A stretch of 64,000 bases of DNA from assembly GCA_036971715.1 (NCBI GenBank), contig JAVHJL010000001.1, positions 2,914,001 through 2,978,000 of the forward strand, written 5' to 3'. The notes beneath the pieces were generated by a model that saw only the letters and a program-made list of their open reading frames with translations, did not search any database and was not told the origin of the DNA. Shown here piece by piece: positions 53,785 through 64,000 of this stretch; within the stretch, counting starts at the first letter, position 1; each line of letters starts with the position of its first letter. The DNA is from Arthrobotrys musiformis. Lineage: Eukaryota > Ascomycota > Orbiliomycetes > Orbiliales > Orbiliaceae. The position numbers and the translations under genes are program-made.

Positions 53785-54546
53785 ATGCCTGACTCCCCTC
53801 GTCCCCCAGAGCCACGGGCCTTGCTGTCCTGGGCGTCGTCGACATCACATTCGCCGACGGATACTCAACCAGGAGAGGCAGGATCCAGCTCGACAGCCTT
53901 GCAAATCACCAGGCTTCCCCCGAATGTGTCAATACGGGCCCCAACAAAGACCAATGTGCACCTTCTCAAGCGCATAAATTCACTCCTTCTCCCGGTGTCT
54001 TACCCGGAGAATTTCTATCGCGAGATCCTGCAGAATCCTGAAAGCGAGGCCTTGACCAGGCTCGCGTTTTACGACGAAGAATGCGTCGGCGGCATCAGGT
54101 GCAGGCTTGAAACGGCAGCTGAGTATCAAGCTGGCTTGGAGAGACTGGAGAGACTGGATACGATGGATATCTACGGTGGCTCCAGGATCCTGAAAGAAGT
54201 TGCCCACCACAGATTCAATGGCAGCGGCAGTGGCGGTGGCAATGAAGACGGTCATCCGAAAAGAAAAATCTACATCATGACGCTCGCAGTCCTTTCGCCG
54301 TACCGGTCGCTTTCTATTGGGAGTCATCTTCTGGACTACATGCTGTCCACCGCGGCTAAGGAGCCAACCATCGATGCGGATCTTGCGTACGCCCATGTCT
54401 GGGTATCCAATGACGGTGCCCTGGAATTCTACCGCAAACAAGGTTTTGAGGTGGACAACGGCCCGATAGTGCGCGACTACTATCGCCGACTCGAACCTCG
54501 AGATGCGCGATTAGTTTTCCGGAGAATCACGAGCCAGTGTTCCTAG
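53785..54546 (+). CDS. NAA50: N-alpha-acetyltransferase 50 (GNAT family)
   Basis: Acetyl-CoA-dependent enzyme (Naa50/San) that acetylates protein N-termini, usually as part of the NatA/NatE assembly. One exon of 253 residues from ATG 53785. The N-terminal 40 residues are a Pro/Ser-rich extension. The GNAT fold follows: NVHLLKRINSLLLPVSYP, FYREIL, LAFYDEECVGGIRCRLE, then the acetyl-CoA motif A IMTLAVLSPYRSLSIGSHLL (YRSLSIG as the R-x-x-x-x-x-G loop), and AYAHVWVSNDGALEFYRKQGF with DYYRRLEPRDA. An insert of about 35 residues (GGSRILKEVAHHRFNGSGSG) lies before motif A compared with the human enzyme. NAA50 and POP1 are in tandem, 234 bp apart. Confidence 0.9.
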   Translation: MPDSPRPPEPRALLSWASSTSHSPTDTQPGEAGSSSTALQITRLPPNVSIRAPTKTNVHLLKRINSLLLPVSYPENFYREILQNPESEALTRLAFYDEECVGGIRCRLETAAEYQAGLERLERLDTMDIYGGSRILKEVAHHRFNGSGSGGGNEDGHPKRKIYIMTLAVLSPYRSLSIGSHLLDYMLSTAAKEPTIDADLAYAHVWVSNDGALEFYRKQGFEVDNGPIVRDYYRRLEPRDARLVFRRITSQCS

Positions 54547-54780
54547 CCTTTTGATGCTTGTTGATATCGATTCGATTCAGAGCCCGAATGTAAGAACACA
54601 AAGGCCTTTTTGTATACGTACTTAGTTGTAACTACTAGCGCTTAATACCATGGCCAAGAGCCAGTCGGCCTTTGACTGTTTTGCAATTTTGTTCACAAGA
54701 ACCTTACAAATCACAACCATCCACCCCAACCCAAACTACCACCAAGTCTCTTTCGCCGAAGGGGACGTGCATATAGCTCA

Positions 54781-57240
54781 ATGGAACCACCGACGACCCA
54801 AACCGCTCCTTCGCATTCTCGGAAACGTAAATTCCACGATTCCAATCCTCCTGGACCGGCGAAAACCACAAAGCCTACCAAAGTGCCACCGGACAAACGT
54901 CGAAAACGTCAAGATGCACGGGAAATTTCCGCCCAGACGTCAGAAGTTGCCTTTCGGGATGGGCAATTTGACCCAGTCTCCTTTGTCAACTCGAGAGAAT
55001 ATGAGATCAAGAGCTTTCTCCGCTCGATGAACAGCTCCAAGTAAAACCCAATGTTTCTAGGCGGCCGACGGATATACATGAAGAAATGCATCACGTGGCT
55101 AACATGGCGTGGCATTGTTTCGTAGAAATGCGCAACGGAAACGTGCCTTCCAAAGTTTGCCTCGGGAACTACGACGGCGTACTGCTGCCCACAATTCAAG
55201 CCGAGTTCCTAAGCGTGTGAGAGAGATTGCTCGCAAAGAGGTGTGGTAGACACTAGTTTGTGCATGGATATTCGCATCTGGCTAAGATATGGAGTTTAGC
55301 TGGCCGAAGATAACACCACGGTCCGTAAAAAGCGTCGCGACTACCGTCCCGGGGCCCGGCGTTTAAATGCCAACCAGCTACGAATGCTTTCAACCCGGGG
55401 TATCGAAACGTCCTCGCGGTCCCAACAGCCAACTTCAAATGGGCCTGGCAAGATCAGGTCGTATATAACATCCAAGTCCTCTCGATACCGAAAACGACAG
55501 CGGCATAAAACATGGCTACCAACTCATATATGGTCTGCGAAGAGAGCACGGATGGTTTGTAAATGGGGATTCTCGCTTGCTGAAACTCCGAACCTGAAAT
55601 GCTATCGCCCAACCTATCGAGCTGCGACTCAGGGTGGTTGTATAGCTGTCGACACAAGTTACTACGCTACAATTTTGCTGGAAGGCCAAGAAAAGGCCCT
55701 GAAGCGATCACTAGCGAGATTTCTTCCTCCTCGTGATTTCGCAATGGTTGGAAGATGCGTGGTCTCTGGCGGATTGGCCCGATCGACATGGATGTACGAA
55801 GAAGGCGAGTGGCCCAAAAAGCCGCTTACGCCTATCCAGGTCTTCTGGTGCCCCAGGGGGCCGTCAGATGGATCGAAAGAACAAGGACTGCGCAAAGTTG
55901 TGTTGAGAGTCCATCCTGCGTCGTGGGATGATGCATGGAGGGTTACCACAGCCTGTGCCGCAACCTCGGACTGCACGTGTAAAGACCTACGGTTTGAAGT
56001 CGGGTCTATTGGGGTGATGGGACCACGAACCGCCGTTATACTAAAGGCCCTATTGAATTTGAATACCAACTTTGAAAACATGCGCGTTGATGAGGCTATA
56101 CATGGGACTGGGAGGGACCCTAGGCTAAATTCCTTTTACCTTCGTACCACAGCTTTAGATCTGCCTTCCCAAGAGAGTACTCCAAACACTGATCTGGCCG
56201 GGGGCCTATTCGACGCAAAGTACCGGGATGCATCTATCATGGCGCAAGTTTCACAAAAGACCCTGAATTCACGGATCTCGAGGTTGGTTTCAGGGGAATC
56301 CGATAGGCTAGTATCTGATGCGGAAGTTCCATTTGCTTTAATTCGAGAGGTCGTGGGCACGCATGCCTATGCACGCCATTCGGATCCACAACCACTCACA
56401 TCGCATTCCTGGAGTATCCTCTTGCCATGGAAATGGGTCCGGCCATACTGGTTAGTTCTCATGCGGATGCCTGGCGTAAGGTTGGGGGGGCTGAAAGAGC
56501 TAGAGCAATTGACTCTTGAGGGCGGGGTTGGTTATTTTCCGACTGACTTTCCTTCTACAAACGCAGGGAGGGTAGAAGCACTTGAAAGGAATCGGGCCCG
56601 GCTGGACCAAGTCAAGCGCCGAAGTACGATGAAGACGAAACTTCCAAAGAAAAGGAACGGACCAGAGCCCTCAACCGAGAGTGAAACTAATGCCGGTTAC
56701 ATGTGGGGCGACGTGCTTGCGGCGGATATCCATTTTAAATGCGAGGATCCTGAGGTCTGGCAACTAACCCCCGATTTGGTACAGCTTTTCTGGAAGAGCC
56801 GGCAGAGTGAATTGCCACCGTCCATATCCTCTGGCGTATTCGCAGCGCACATTCGAGTTTACGGACCGGGGAATATCGATTCTGATACTTTAGTCTATAC
56901 CTTCCCGGAACCAGCATCCAAATTAGTCCCACGGATGCTGCTTCAGTACTCTCGGGACAGAGATCCCATTGATAAGATTCTGGAAATATTGGACGGCAAA
57001 AACGACTCTCTGGAGAGCACTCGCCAAAGTGGTTGGACAAAATCCTCTTTAGCAGGCTTTGTGGTCCGTGGTAATTTTGGGTTTTATGGGGGTGGGCCTG
57101 TCGCCATAGCGGCTCTCGCATGGGCGAAAGTTCACAGCGGCGAGTCAAGTGATACCCAGGACGCCTTCAGTGGATGGTGCATTTTGCTAAACAAGGCCCG
57201 CAAAGGGGCCAAGCGGTTAGCCCAGTGGGTTGCAATTTAA
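54781..57240 (+). CDS. POP1: RNase P/MRP protein subunit Pop1
   Basis: Largest protein of the RNase P and RNase MRP ribonucleoproteins, for tRNA 5' and rRNA processing. Three exons: 54781-55040, 55126-55240 and 55300-57240 (771 residues). The basic N-terminus includes KRKFHDSNPPG. The POP1 domain begins FDPVSFVNSREYEIKSFLRS, then SLPRELRRRTAAHNSSRVP, RYRKRQRHKTWLPTHIWSAK, ARMVCKWGFSLAETPNLKC and AVDTSYYATILLEG. The POPLD domain is near 460-560 (HSWSILLPWKWVRPYW), and the C-terminal GNFGFYGGGPVAIAALAWAK closes the protein. Both introns have good acceptors and keep the frame. The start is ATG 54781. Alternative starts inside exon 3 would remove half of the conserved POP1 domain. Confidence 0.93.
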
Positions 57241-57602
57241 AGGAACCCGTTCCCTTTGCCAATGCAATTTTTATATGCAGGTACATACATACGTGCACGT
57301 GAGTGATATAATTGGGGTTACAGAATGAACCATGTTGGCTTTGTTGCAAGTCGAACGCAAACGGCAGCCCCACCGCCAACGTCAACACCCACTTCGGTGG
57401 AGCCGTTCTTTTATAAACCTCCCATAGAAACCCTCTGTATTAATTATCCTCAAATTACTTAAGTGCTTGCTCAATTGCCAATTGTGCCATTCTGGGCCAC
57501 ATATTCCGTATCAAGAGCACAATCGGCTTTAAAGCTCGGGATTACCGCGGTATTCTCAGTTTGAACCCCTCCCACGGCGACTACCGAAAAGAAATATTCA
57601 AG
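57241..57602. other. Gene-free stretch between POP1 and GNA1
   Basis: 362 bp containing the POP1 3' end and the GNA1 promoter. Nothing else is recognised. Confidence 0.55.
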
Positions 57603-58274
57603 ATGTCGAAAGCTGCTTCCCTCCCTTCTGATATCACTTCAGCTCTCCCGCCCGGTTATACTATCCGAGAGCTTCAAAAGTCGGACAGGGCGGATGTTTT
57701 GTCGGTTCTCGCGGTCCTCACTACAGTCGGTGACATTACGGATACTGCCTGGGATGAGCGATTTGACTATATCTCCAAGCATGATGACACGTACACCATC
57801 CTGTGCATCGTCGATGACGAGGGAAAAGTCTGTGCTACAGGGAGCCTTATTGTAGAGAGGAAATTGTCAGTCTTGAATCCCTGCCGATGAGTAATTTTGA
57901 CGCGACAGTAGTCCGATATAGCTAACCACGAGCTTGACCTATGCCCGGAGGTGAGCAGTATTCGCAACTGTGGACTTGTGGGCCACATCGAAGATATTGC
58001 GGTTGCGAAGGATAAGCAAGGCAAAAAGCTCGGACTGCGAATGATTAACGCGTTAGACTACATTGCAGAGCGGTCAGGATGCTACAAGGTTTGTAAAGAC
58101 CTCCCAGAGGATATTTGCGCTACCGTCAGGGTACACATAGAGAGAGGGCTAATTTGGTTAATTCTCTGTCTCCACCAGTCAATCCTCGACTGCTCAGAGA
58201 GTAATAGAGTCTTCTACGAGAAATGTGGCTTCAAGTTTGCTGGAATCGAAATGGCCCATTACTATAATAAATAA
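57603..58274 (+). CDS. GNA1: Glucosamine-6-phosphate N-acetyltransferase
   Basis: Cytosolic GNAT enzyme making GlcNAc-6-P, a step toward UDP-GlcNAc and chitin. Three exons: 57603-57865, 57959-58088 and 58179-58274 (162 residues). Blocks: LPPGYTIRELQKSDRADVLSVL, then SLIVERKF joined across intron 1 to IRNCGLVGHIEDIAVAKDKQ, the acetyl-CoA loop QGKKLGLRMINALDYIAE, then SILDCSESNRVFYEKCGF and the end EMAHYYNK. The acceptor at 57957-57958 (GAGCAG) was chosen because it gives the family sequence FIRNCGLVGHIEDIAV. Intron 2 (58089-58178, 90 nt) has no stop in frame and is a multiple of three. Start ATG 57603 is the first in frame. Confidence 0.94.
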
Positions 58275-58837
58275 ACAAAGGTACACGGATTCAGTGCCAA
58301 AAGCATGGTATCTAGTTTTCTCTCTCTTTCTTCTCTCTTTTGATGAAATGGTGGTTTATAGATTATAGACGGCAATGTATGTAACCGTGTCTTATTTGTA
58401 TTAAAAGGTTCAACTGCAGTCATCGAGAGGGACATACCCGTCCGTAGATATGTTTATCAAGTCATAATTGTTAGGTTTGCGAGATGCTATCTAACAGAAT
58501 GAGACGCCAGGAAAGAACCATCTTCGAGGTCCTGGAGATGGTGGTTGAGGAGTTTGGCGGAGGAGAATGTGATGGGTGATGTGACAGGTTTGCGGATGAG
58601 GTGGAGGTATCGGGCGTATATAAGAGACGCCGAAAGTATGACAAAAAAGAGAACAAAGCTTGAAAAAGAACCCCGGGAACCAGATCATAGGAAAACGATA
58701 AAAAAAAAAAAGTGGTAGTGGTAGAATTTACAGAGCAAGTAGGGAAAGAGAACATTAGGATGATGTAAGAGCGAAGAAACGAAAAATGAGCTCTTGACAA
58801 TTCATATGCCAAAAAACACAAACCCCGTCCTTGTTTC
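58275..58837. other. Convergent 3' intergenic region, GNA1 / RPL24
   Basis: 563 bp between two stops. It includes an A11 tract near 58699-58709. Frames here have no domain. Confidence 0.55.
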
Positions 58838-59670
58838 TTAACGCGTTCTTGCCTGGACCTTTACTTGGGCACCCTTAGCTCCTTGTTTGCTGACTTTGAC
58901 TTGTCCGCGAGCAGCACTGGCAGCGGACTTGGCCTTCTCAGCCTTCTTTTTCGACTCAGCGGCAGCCTTCTTCTCCTTGCCTTCCTTGACAGCGGCGGCA
59001 CGGGCGGCGGCACGGGCGGCGGGGGCGATCGATCTCTTCTCCTTGATCACATCGAGAGAGGCACCAACGATGGCCCTCTGGTGCTTGACGGTTCTTCGGG
59101 TTCGCTTCTTGGTAACTTCCTGTAGGGTTTGGAAAAAGCGAGATCAGCCATCCGTGTCCAAAGGGAGATTCACCGATAAAGAGCAGGACCCGTGGCAAAG
59201 TGTCGTATTGATATGTCTATAGTCGGTCTTGTCGGGCTGTCCAAAGGTATCTCGTTCGTCCGCTCTGCTCTGCCCATAAAAGAAACCCCCGCCTAGGCTC
59301 CTGCTCAGGTATAATTGCCATGGATCCGGCTCTTGATAACTTGAAACAAAGAATTCCACCCTTACCTCAGAAATACCCTTCTTGTGCATCCTTCGGTACA
59401 GAATAGTCCAGGCGATTCTTCGAGGATTCTTCCTCTGCAAGAACAAACTTTCGCTCTTTCCGTTCGAGAATCGGAAGCTTTTGCTATCGCCTCTAACGAA
59501 AAGTTTACCCTATGCGGTTGGCGGAAAGGAAACCGGCCCCAGCGTCAGCCTATACTCTTCAACTAATCGTAAATCCTTCAATTCGAGCCATGTCGATACG
59601 GCGGAGGAGGAATAAGCACCTTTCCGGGGTAGATCTTCCGGGAGGAGAAGGAATCAAGTTCGACCTTCAT
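58838..59670 (-). CDS. RPL24: 60S ribosomal protein eL24
   Basis: Large-subunit ribosomal protein at the 60S/40S interface. Three exons: 59670-59620, 59509-59366 and 59119-58838 (158 residues). The first exon codes MKVELDSFSSRKIYPGK; the next GKLFVRGDSKSFRF, LFLQRKNPRRIAWTILYRRM and HKKGISE; the last EVTKKRTRRTVKHQRAIVGA and SLDVIKEKR, then an Ala/Lys-rich tail. A family-typical early intron follows codon 17, and intron 2 is 246 nt, long for this genome, as is common in ribosomal-protein genes. I looked for a box C/D snoRNA in that intron and saw none. Both introns have strong donors. Confidence 0.95.
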
Positions 59671-60213
59671 TTTGGCGGAGTTGTCGTATGGTAGTTGACG
59701 TCGTGGCGGTGGGAGGAATAGCGGATGTTGGTGTTGATGATGATAAGATGGCGGTGGTAACGTCGCTACTTTTGCTTGTCGAACCGATGAGTCGACGGGA
59801 GTTGTCCTCCCACACTACAATTCCTAAAGCGGAAGTGTTTGTCGGCGAGGGTCAATGAGCCCTAAGTCACGTGCACACAACGTCACTTCATCAAACGGCA
59901 ACACGGCAACGCAAATATACCAGCCTACGTGCTGGTAGAGCATACCAGACTATTGTCCCGTCACAGCGAGCTTATGAGGCTCTCGAGCCCGCTCTCAGGC
60001 CTGATCTTTTACAGCAAGTTGAAAGCTAGTCGAATTATTCAGCTGGTATTATCGAGTATCTTTAATTCAATATCCTCGTAGAACGCCGCGCAAAAGACAC
60101 AGTCATCAAAGAATGAGAGAACAAGAAAAAATGAAATAAAAAACAGGAAAACGGGAAGAGGGGAACCCAGAGGCGATAACAAACAGGGTGGAAAGAGAAA
60201 GGGAAAAAACGCA
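59671..60213. promoter_or_regulatory. Upstream region of RPL24
   Basis: 543 bp between the RPL24 start and the SMC5 stop (same strand). It carries the ribosomal-protein promoter and the SMC5 3' end. A T-rich stretch on the minus strand lies near 60118-60146. No known element is identified with certainty. Confidence 0.5.
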
Positions 60214-63200
60214 TTAAACTCCTGCTGCTTGTTGTCTCGCTGCGGCAATGTACCTTTGAAAGTCTTGGACGTGGTTGTCCGCGACCCAGTCGCCGCTGTT
60301 GATGCAGAGAATCTTCATACGTTCATGATAGTCAAGGTCGACTAAAAGTTTGGGGGTTATCAGGAAATACCTAGAGGCGGTTTGTGTGAGCCGTGCTTCA
60401 GAGTGTTAGTGGAGGCGCTTGTACGTACTGCGATGTGTGCTTTTTGCAAGCGATCTTTACCATCCGTTTATGCACAAGTCGCTCGTTTCGGGGGTCCATT
60501 CCCTGGTTGATCTCATCCACAACTCGGAAGGGTGCCCTTGCTAGCGATTGTAAAGCCATAAGGTAGAAGACAGTAGATACAGCCCTTTCGCCCCCAGACT
60601 GCCTCTGGGCGGTTAGTACTTGCATTGTTTCAGCCTCTCGGAACTTGACCAATATCTCGATCGCCCAATTTTCAAAATCACATCCGTCCCTTCCTTCCTT
60701 GCGGATCCTCACTGACCCGGCGCAGCCGATGAACTCAAAGCTACGAGAGAAAGCTTCGCTGATGTTACCCACAAGTTGGTCAATGCGAGGTTCCCATCGT
60801 TCCCGAGTTCTTTTTATCACAGCTTGGTGCTCGTCTAGCTGTGATTGTTTGGTTTTCATTTTATTATGTAGCTCGTTTATCTCCTTTTGGCGGGCTTCGA
60901 ACTGCCTAATCGCGTGTGGGTTTCCCTCATGGATCCCTTCAAGGCGGACTTCCTCTTTTTGTATTTCATCCTTGAGCTGAGCCGCACTTTTCTCTGAATG
61001 TTCTTTTTTAATCTCCTCCTGTTGTTCAGGGGAGAGTGTTTCAATGAGTTTGCGGCATAGATCACGGAGTTCGGTAGCCTTGCGGGATATCTCCTTTTCA
61101 GCCCTCTCAACTATACCATCATTAGTAGATGACTCTTGAATGGGCTAGAGGCGCACTCACTTTCTTCACATTCTTGTTTTTTCCCATCGAGTCGCTCTTT
61201 AAAACTCTGATTCCACGATTTGTAACGCTGTAGATTCGAGAATAGTTCTATGGCGTGGAGTTCTGCGGTTGCCACGGCCCTATATCGAGCCACATACTCG
61301 CGGACATGTTCCTAGCATATTTTTATTCAGGACTGGTAGTTTTTTCCTATATCGAGATCCGCGAGACCTACCGCGAGACCTGCCGCCGCTACGACCCGCT
61401 CCATATTGACTTGCAAAGCTAGACCCTCCAAGTTCGTGACCTTGCCCTTAAATCCTTTGCCCGATGTTTCAAGGTCGGCAAGTGTTTCTTGTTCGTTTCC
61501 TGTGTACCATGTTAGAACAGCTGGTAGAACAGCATGGAAACTACAGCCTCTTACTGAGAAGTGTTTTGGTCCTCCCATATTTGGCCACTGCTTTCTGCAT
61601 CGCCTCTTTTTCGCTTATGAGGGCAGTCTAATCCAAGGTTAGAGAGAAGAAATATCGTGTCACAGTGGAGGCTCCATACCTTTTCCCTGAGCAGCGAAGC
61701 TTCTTTATCCTCTAGCTCTCGAAAGCCTGATTTCTTGATATTTATTTCGCGACCGATCTCGTCAATTTCGGATTTTAGCTGGGTTTGGAGTTGCCTCTTC
61801 TCTTCAATAAGGCGTTGATCGATCCTAGCCGTTTTAAAAAACTGAGCTTGGTTTATATGCGAGTTCATTTCTGTTTCTGCGGCTGGATAATCTGGCCTTC
61901 GTCGTATCGATGTAGTAATACCACCTGCAACCCATTTTACCATCTTTCTTGCCAGTTTGACGGATTCATGTTGACTAGTGGACAGCTTATCCTTTGAGAC
62001 TCCCTGTGTGGTGATTGATCAATAATAAGAACAAGAATGGCAACAAGGATATCGAAACTCACCACCCGATGAAGTGCGATACTGTTACAGAGCATGCTGA
62101 GTACCTCCGGGGGGCCACTGATAAAGTCTAGCGCGAGGCCATCGAATCCCCAAGACGAAACCTTAACATCAAGTAAATCTTAGTCAATCCCAGGAACATC
62201 TGATAGCGGCAATGACATATATCTTGGTGGCGGTGACGGGGGCCGCTAGATTTTTTTGGTTAAATACCTCGTCTTTGGAAGCAATTCGGGGGAACTCCTC
62301 GAGCCCCCTTTCTATGTATTTGATTGTTACTTCGGAAAGTCCCAAGCCTCTATCATTTCGGTTGTCTCCATAGACCGAAGCCATCATGGTTTCAAAATCC
62401 CCCTTGCTAGTGCATGTAAAAGCGAACTTCTCTCCCTGGCCAAAGAGAGACTCTATTTCGGCTTGATAATTGGGGTCCTGGACAGTGCATTCGACAATAG
62501 GCGGTCCATATACGGGTCCTTTGAACCTATTTTTGTTTTTTTGGAGCCATTCGAAGACTATGAAAGACTCTCGGGATGATCTCCGTAAAGCTTCGATTCG
62601 TTGGTCGGTAATATTATTCATTCGAGATACCCTTGGGTAAAATTAGCAAACATAAACAACGGAGGTATTTCCTAGCCGAACTGCTACGCACCATTGTTCT
62701 ATGTTTTTGATCTCTGCTTCCTTTTCGTCACATCTCGCCTGGAGGGGATCTATTGAGCCACGCCCTGCATTCAGCTCACTTCGACTTGCACGTAGTTGTC
62801 TATTGACATTGTTCTAAACTTGATGTTATACGTATTAGAATTCGAACAGGAAAAGAAAGAAAAAAGGCAGAGAGAGAAGAAGTCGGATCTTCGAGGAGTC
62901 ATCGTACGATTTTATCATTGAATTCAGCTGCATCAAACTCCCCAGGGTCATTTTCAAGAAACTTCTCGTGTCGCGAGATCTGCTCTCTGCATTTTTCAAT
63001 GTTCGCCTAGAGCAAGGTTCCATTGCGTTAGTCTGCGGGCGGTAATAACTATGCAAAAGGCGGTTCCTAACTTTTCTTTCTTTCTCGGAGTCAATAAGAA
63101 CTGTGAGGTCGGACTCGGCTTTTGCTTCTTCCTCCTTTAATCGGTTAACCTTGTCTCTCTCCTGCCTCAACCCGTTTTCGATCGATGTTAGGTCCTTTTT

Positions 63201-63947
63201 TCCGTCGAGGATCCATTCCTTTAGCTCTTCTAGTTGATCCTCGGTTTCTTCTATTTTCTTGGTCTGGGGCTCCTGCTCTTGGCGAATTTGCCTTAGTTGA
63301 GCGCAGCAGGCTTTGTGGTGTTCCTTCAGATCAGCCCGGCTTTTTTTGATATCACGGTACTCCACGAAGGGTAAACAGTTCTCGAGTAGCTTGATATGCT
63401 CTTGAATAGTTTGCCGCTCACGAAGTCTTGCAACGTCCCTCTCTAGAGTTTTTTGGCGACCTTCCATTGTTGCCATAGCTTGGCGGTCTGATTCAAGCTC
63501 CACTTCTAGTCCGACCTCTAGAGATCGAAGCCGCTTGAGCTCATCATGATCTTCTAGAACTTCAGGTGGTGCAGCTGCCCGTTCGGTTTCCCTTAGAAGT
63601 GGCACGGGCTTTAGAGCTGCAAATTCGACAACTCGGTCCTGCGGGAGGAACTGACAGAGGTTGTCGATTTGGATATTTAAGAGCTTCATCAACGTCTTTA
63701 CCGCTTTGTGGGGTCGCTCCTTGCCTTTGGGATTTTTATGATGTTATATATAAACTTTCCAGTGTCAACGCTCGAGACGGAGTAACTTACCATCGATCCA
63801 GTACTGAGTTGAACCATCTCTTTTGATCATCCTCTTGATAGTTGGGTTTATTTCATCGGTAGGGGAACCTTTGAGCTCGATTTCGATAATTGCTTCATCA
63901 CTCCCGTTCTTGACAAATTCTGCGATATCTTTCGCTCTACCAAGATG
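60214..63947 (-). CDS. SMC5: SMC5, structural maintenance of chromosomes (partial, N-terminus beyond edge)
   Basis: Core of the Smc5/6 complex in DNA repair and chromosome segregation. Twelve exons are visible: 63947-63791, 63724-63072, 63006-62908, 62813-62692, 62631-62268, 62161-62063, 62003-61680, 61627-61555, 61499-61372, 61311-61161, 61110-60429 and 60370-60214. They give about 1002 residues; roughly 100 N-terminal residues with Walker A lie past 64000. Visible parts: DNLCQFLPQDRVVEFAAL after the head, a first coiled coil, the hinge (FKGPVYGPPIVECTVQDPNY; WGFDGLALDFISG), a second coiled coil, the ABC signature TAQRQSGGERAVSTVFYLM and Walker B APFRVVDEINQGMD, ending FLITPKLLVDL. The 3' splice site of the first visible exon (GCTAG before 63947) shows that an upstream exon exists. 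All joins keep the frame. Confidence 0.93.
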
Positions 63948-64000
63948 CTAGCATCAACCCTCCAGTTAGTTTATTCCCGAGACTCGAAAGAAAAGGGAGT

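Noticed and set aside
59120..59365. Intron-encoded snoRNA in the long RPL24 intron
   Set aside because: I searched for box C (RTGATGA) and box D (CTGA) in a suitable pair and for an H/ACA end and found no convincing set.
1..64000. tRNA or 5S rRNA genes
   Set aside because: I looked by eye for B-box-like GGTTCGAATCC words on both strands. The few similar words lie within exons or lack a matching acceptor stem. A tRNAscan run would settle it.
1..64000. Transposable elements or secondary-metabolite cluster
   Set aside because: No reverse transcriptase, integrase, transposase, long terminal or inverted repeat, PKS, NRPS or terpene-synthase motif was seen in any frame.
1..64000. CRISPR array or bacterial-type operon
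   Set aside because: The repeats are simple microsatellites without unique spacers, and the genes are intron-rich eukaryotic ones.

Overview
This window looks like nuclear DNA of a filamentous ascomycete (Pezizomycotina). About 70 short introns, mostly 50-110 nt, start with GT, carry a CTAAC/CTGAC-like branch site and end in AG. The proteins (MIC19 with a CHCH end, RRP43, Trm44, Tyw3, Mtc5/WDR59, a Gin4/Hsl1-type kinase, a Zn2Cys6 regulator, GNA1, POP1, SMC5) are typical of fungi. No bacterial operon, plasmid, phage, transposase, reverse transcriptase, rRNA or tRNA gene was recognised. The species cannot be told from the sequence alone. I rebuilt 23 protein-coding genes by hand from reading frames, splice signals and remembered family conservation. 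All exon borders are predictions.

Layout. 0-5 kb: a two-finger C2H2 protein (+) and a ketopantoate-reductase-fold protein with a long disordered tail (-). 5-12.3 kb: Trm44 tRNA methyltransferase (+), then the most unusual gene here, a 1443-residue protein joining an RRM-like domain, a row of C2H2-like fingers, a degenerate Nudix domain and a trypsin-like domain. 12.9-21.5 kb: fumarase (-), a PPIL1-like cyclophilin (-), MIC19 (+), exosome RRP43 (-) and a large RRM-like protein (+). 21.5-26.3 kb: a gene-free, microsatellite-rich stretch ahead of a C2H2 transcription factor (26.3-27.6 kb), followed by a Gin4/Hsl1-like kinase (28.4-31.2 kb). 32.8-34.2 kb: a Zn2Cys6 protein (-) with 5.3 kb of simple sequence upstream of it. 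39.5-48.8 kb is dense: a DUF2461-type protein (-), TYW3 (+), MTC5/WDR59 (-), UBC13 (+) and a small membrane protein (-). 50.9-60 kb: a PCL-type cyclin (+), NAA50 (+), POP1 (+), GNA1 (+) and RPL24 (-). 60.2-64 kb: SMC5 (-), running off the right edge without its N-terminal ATPase part.

The genes are mostly unrelated housekeeping genes in mixed orientation. They share broad themes (tRNA maturation: Trm44, Tyw3, Pop1; RNA metabolism: RRP43, cyclophilin; mitochondria: fumarase, MIC19; nutrient and cell-cycle control: Mtc5, PCL cyclin, kinase), but I see no metabolic or defence cluster. The two longest gene-free stretches lie upstream of transcription-factor genes. A recurrent TACTTA/GGTACC-type motif is scattered through the non-coding DNA.
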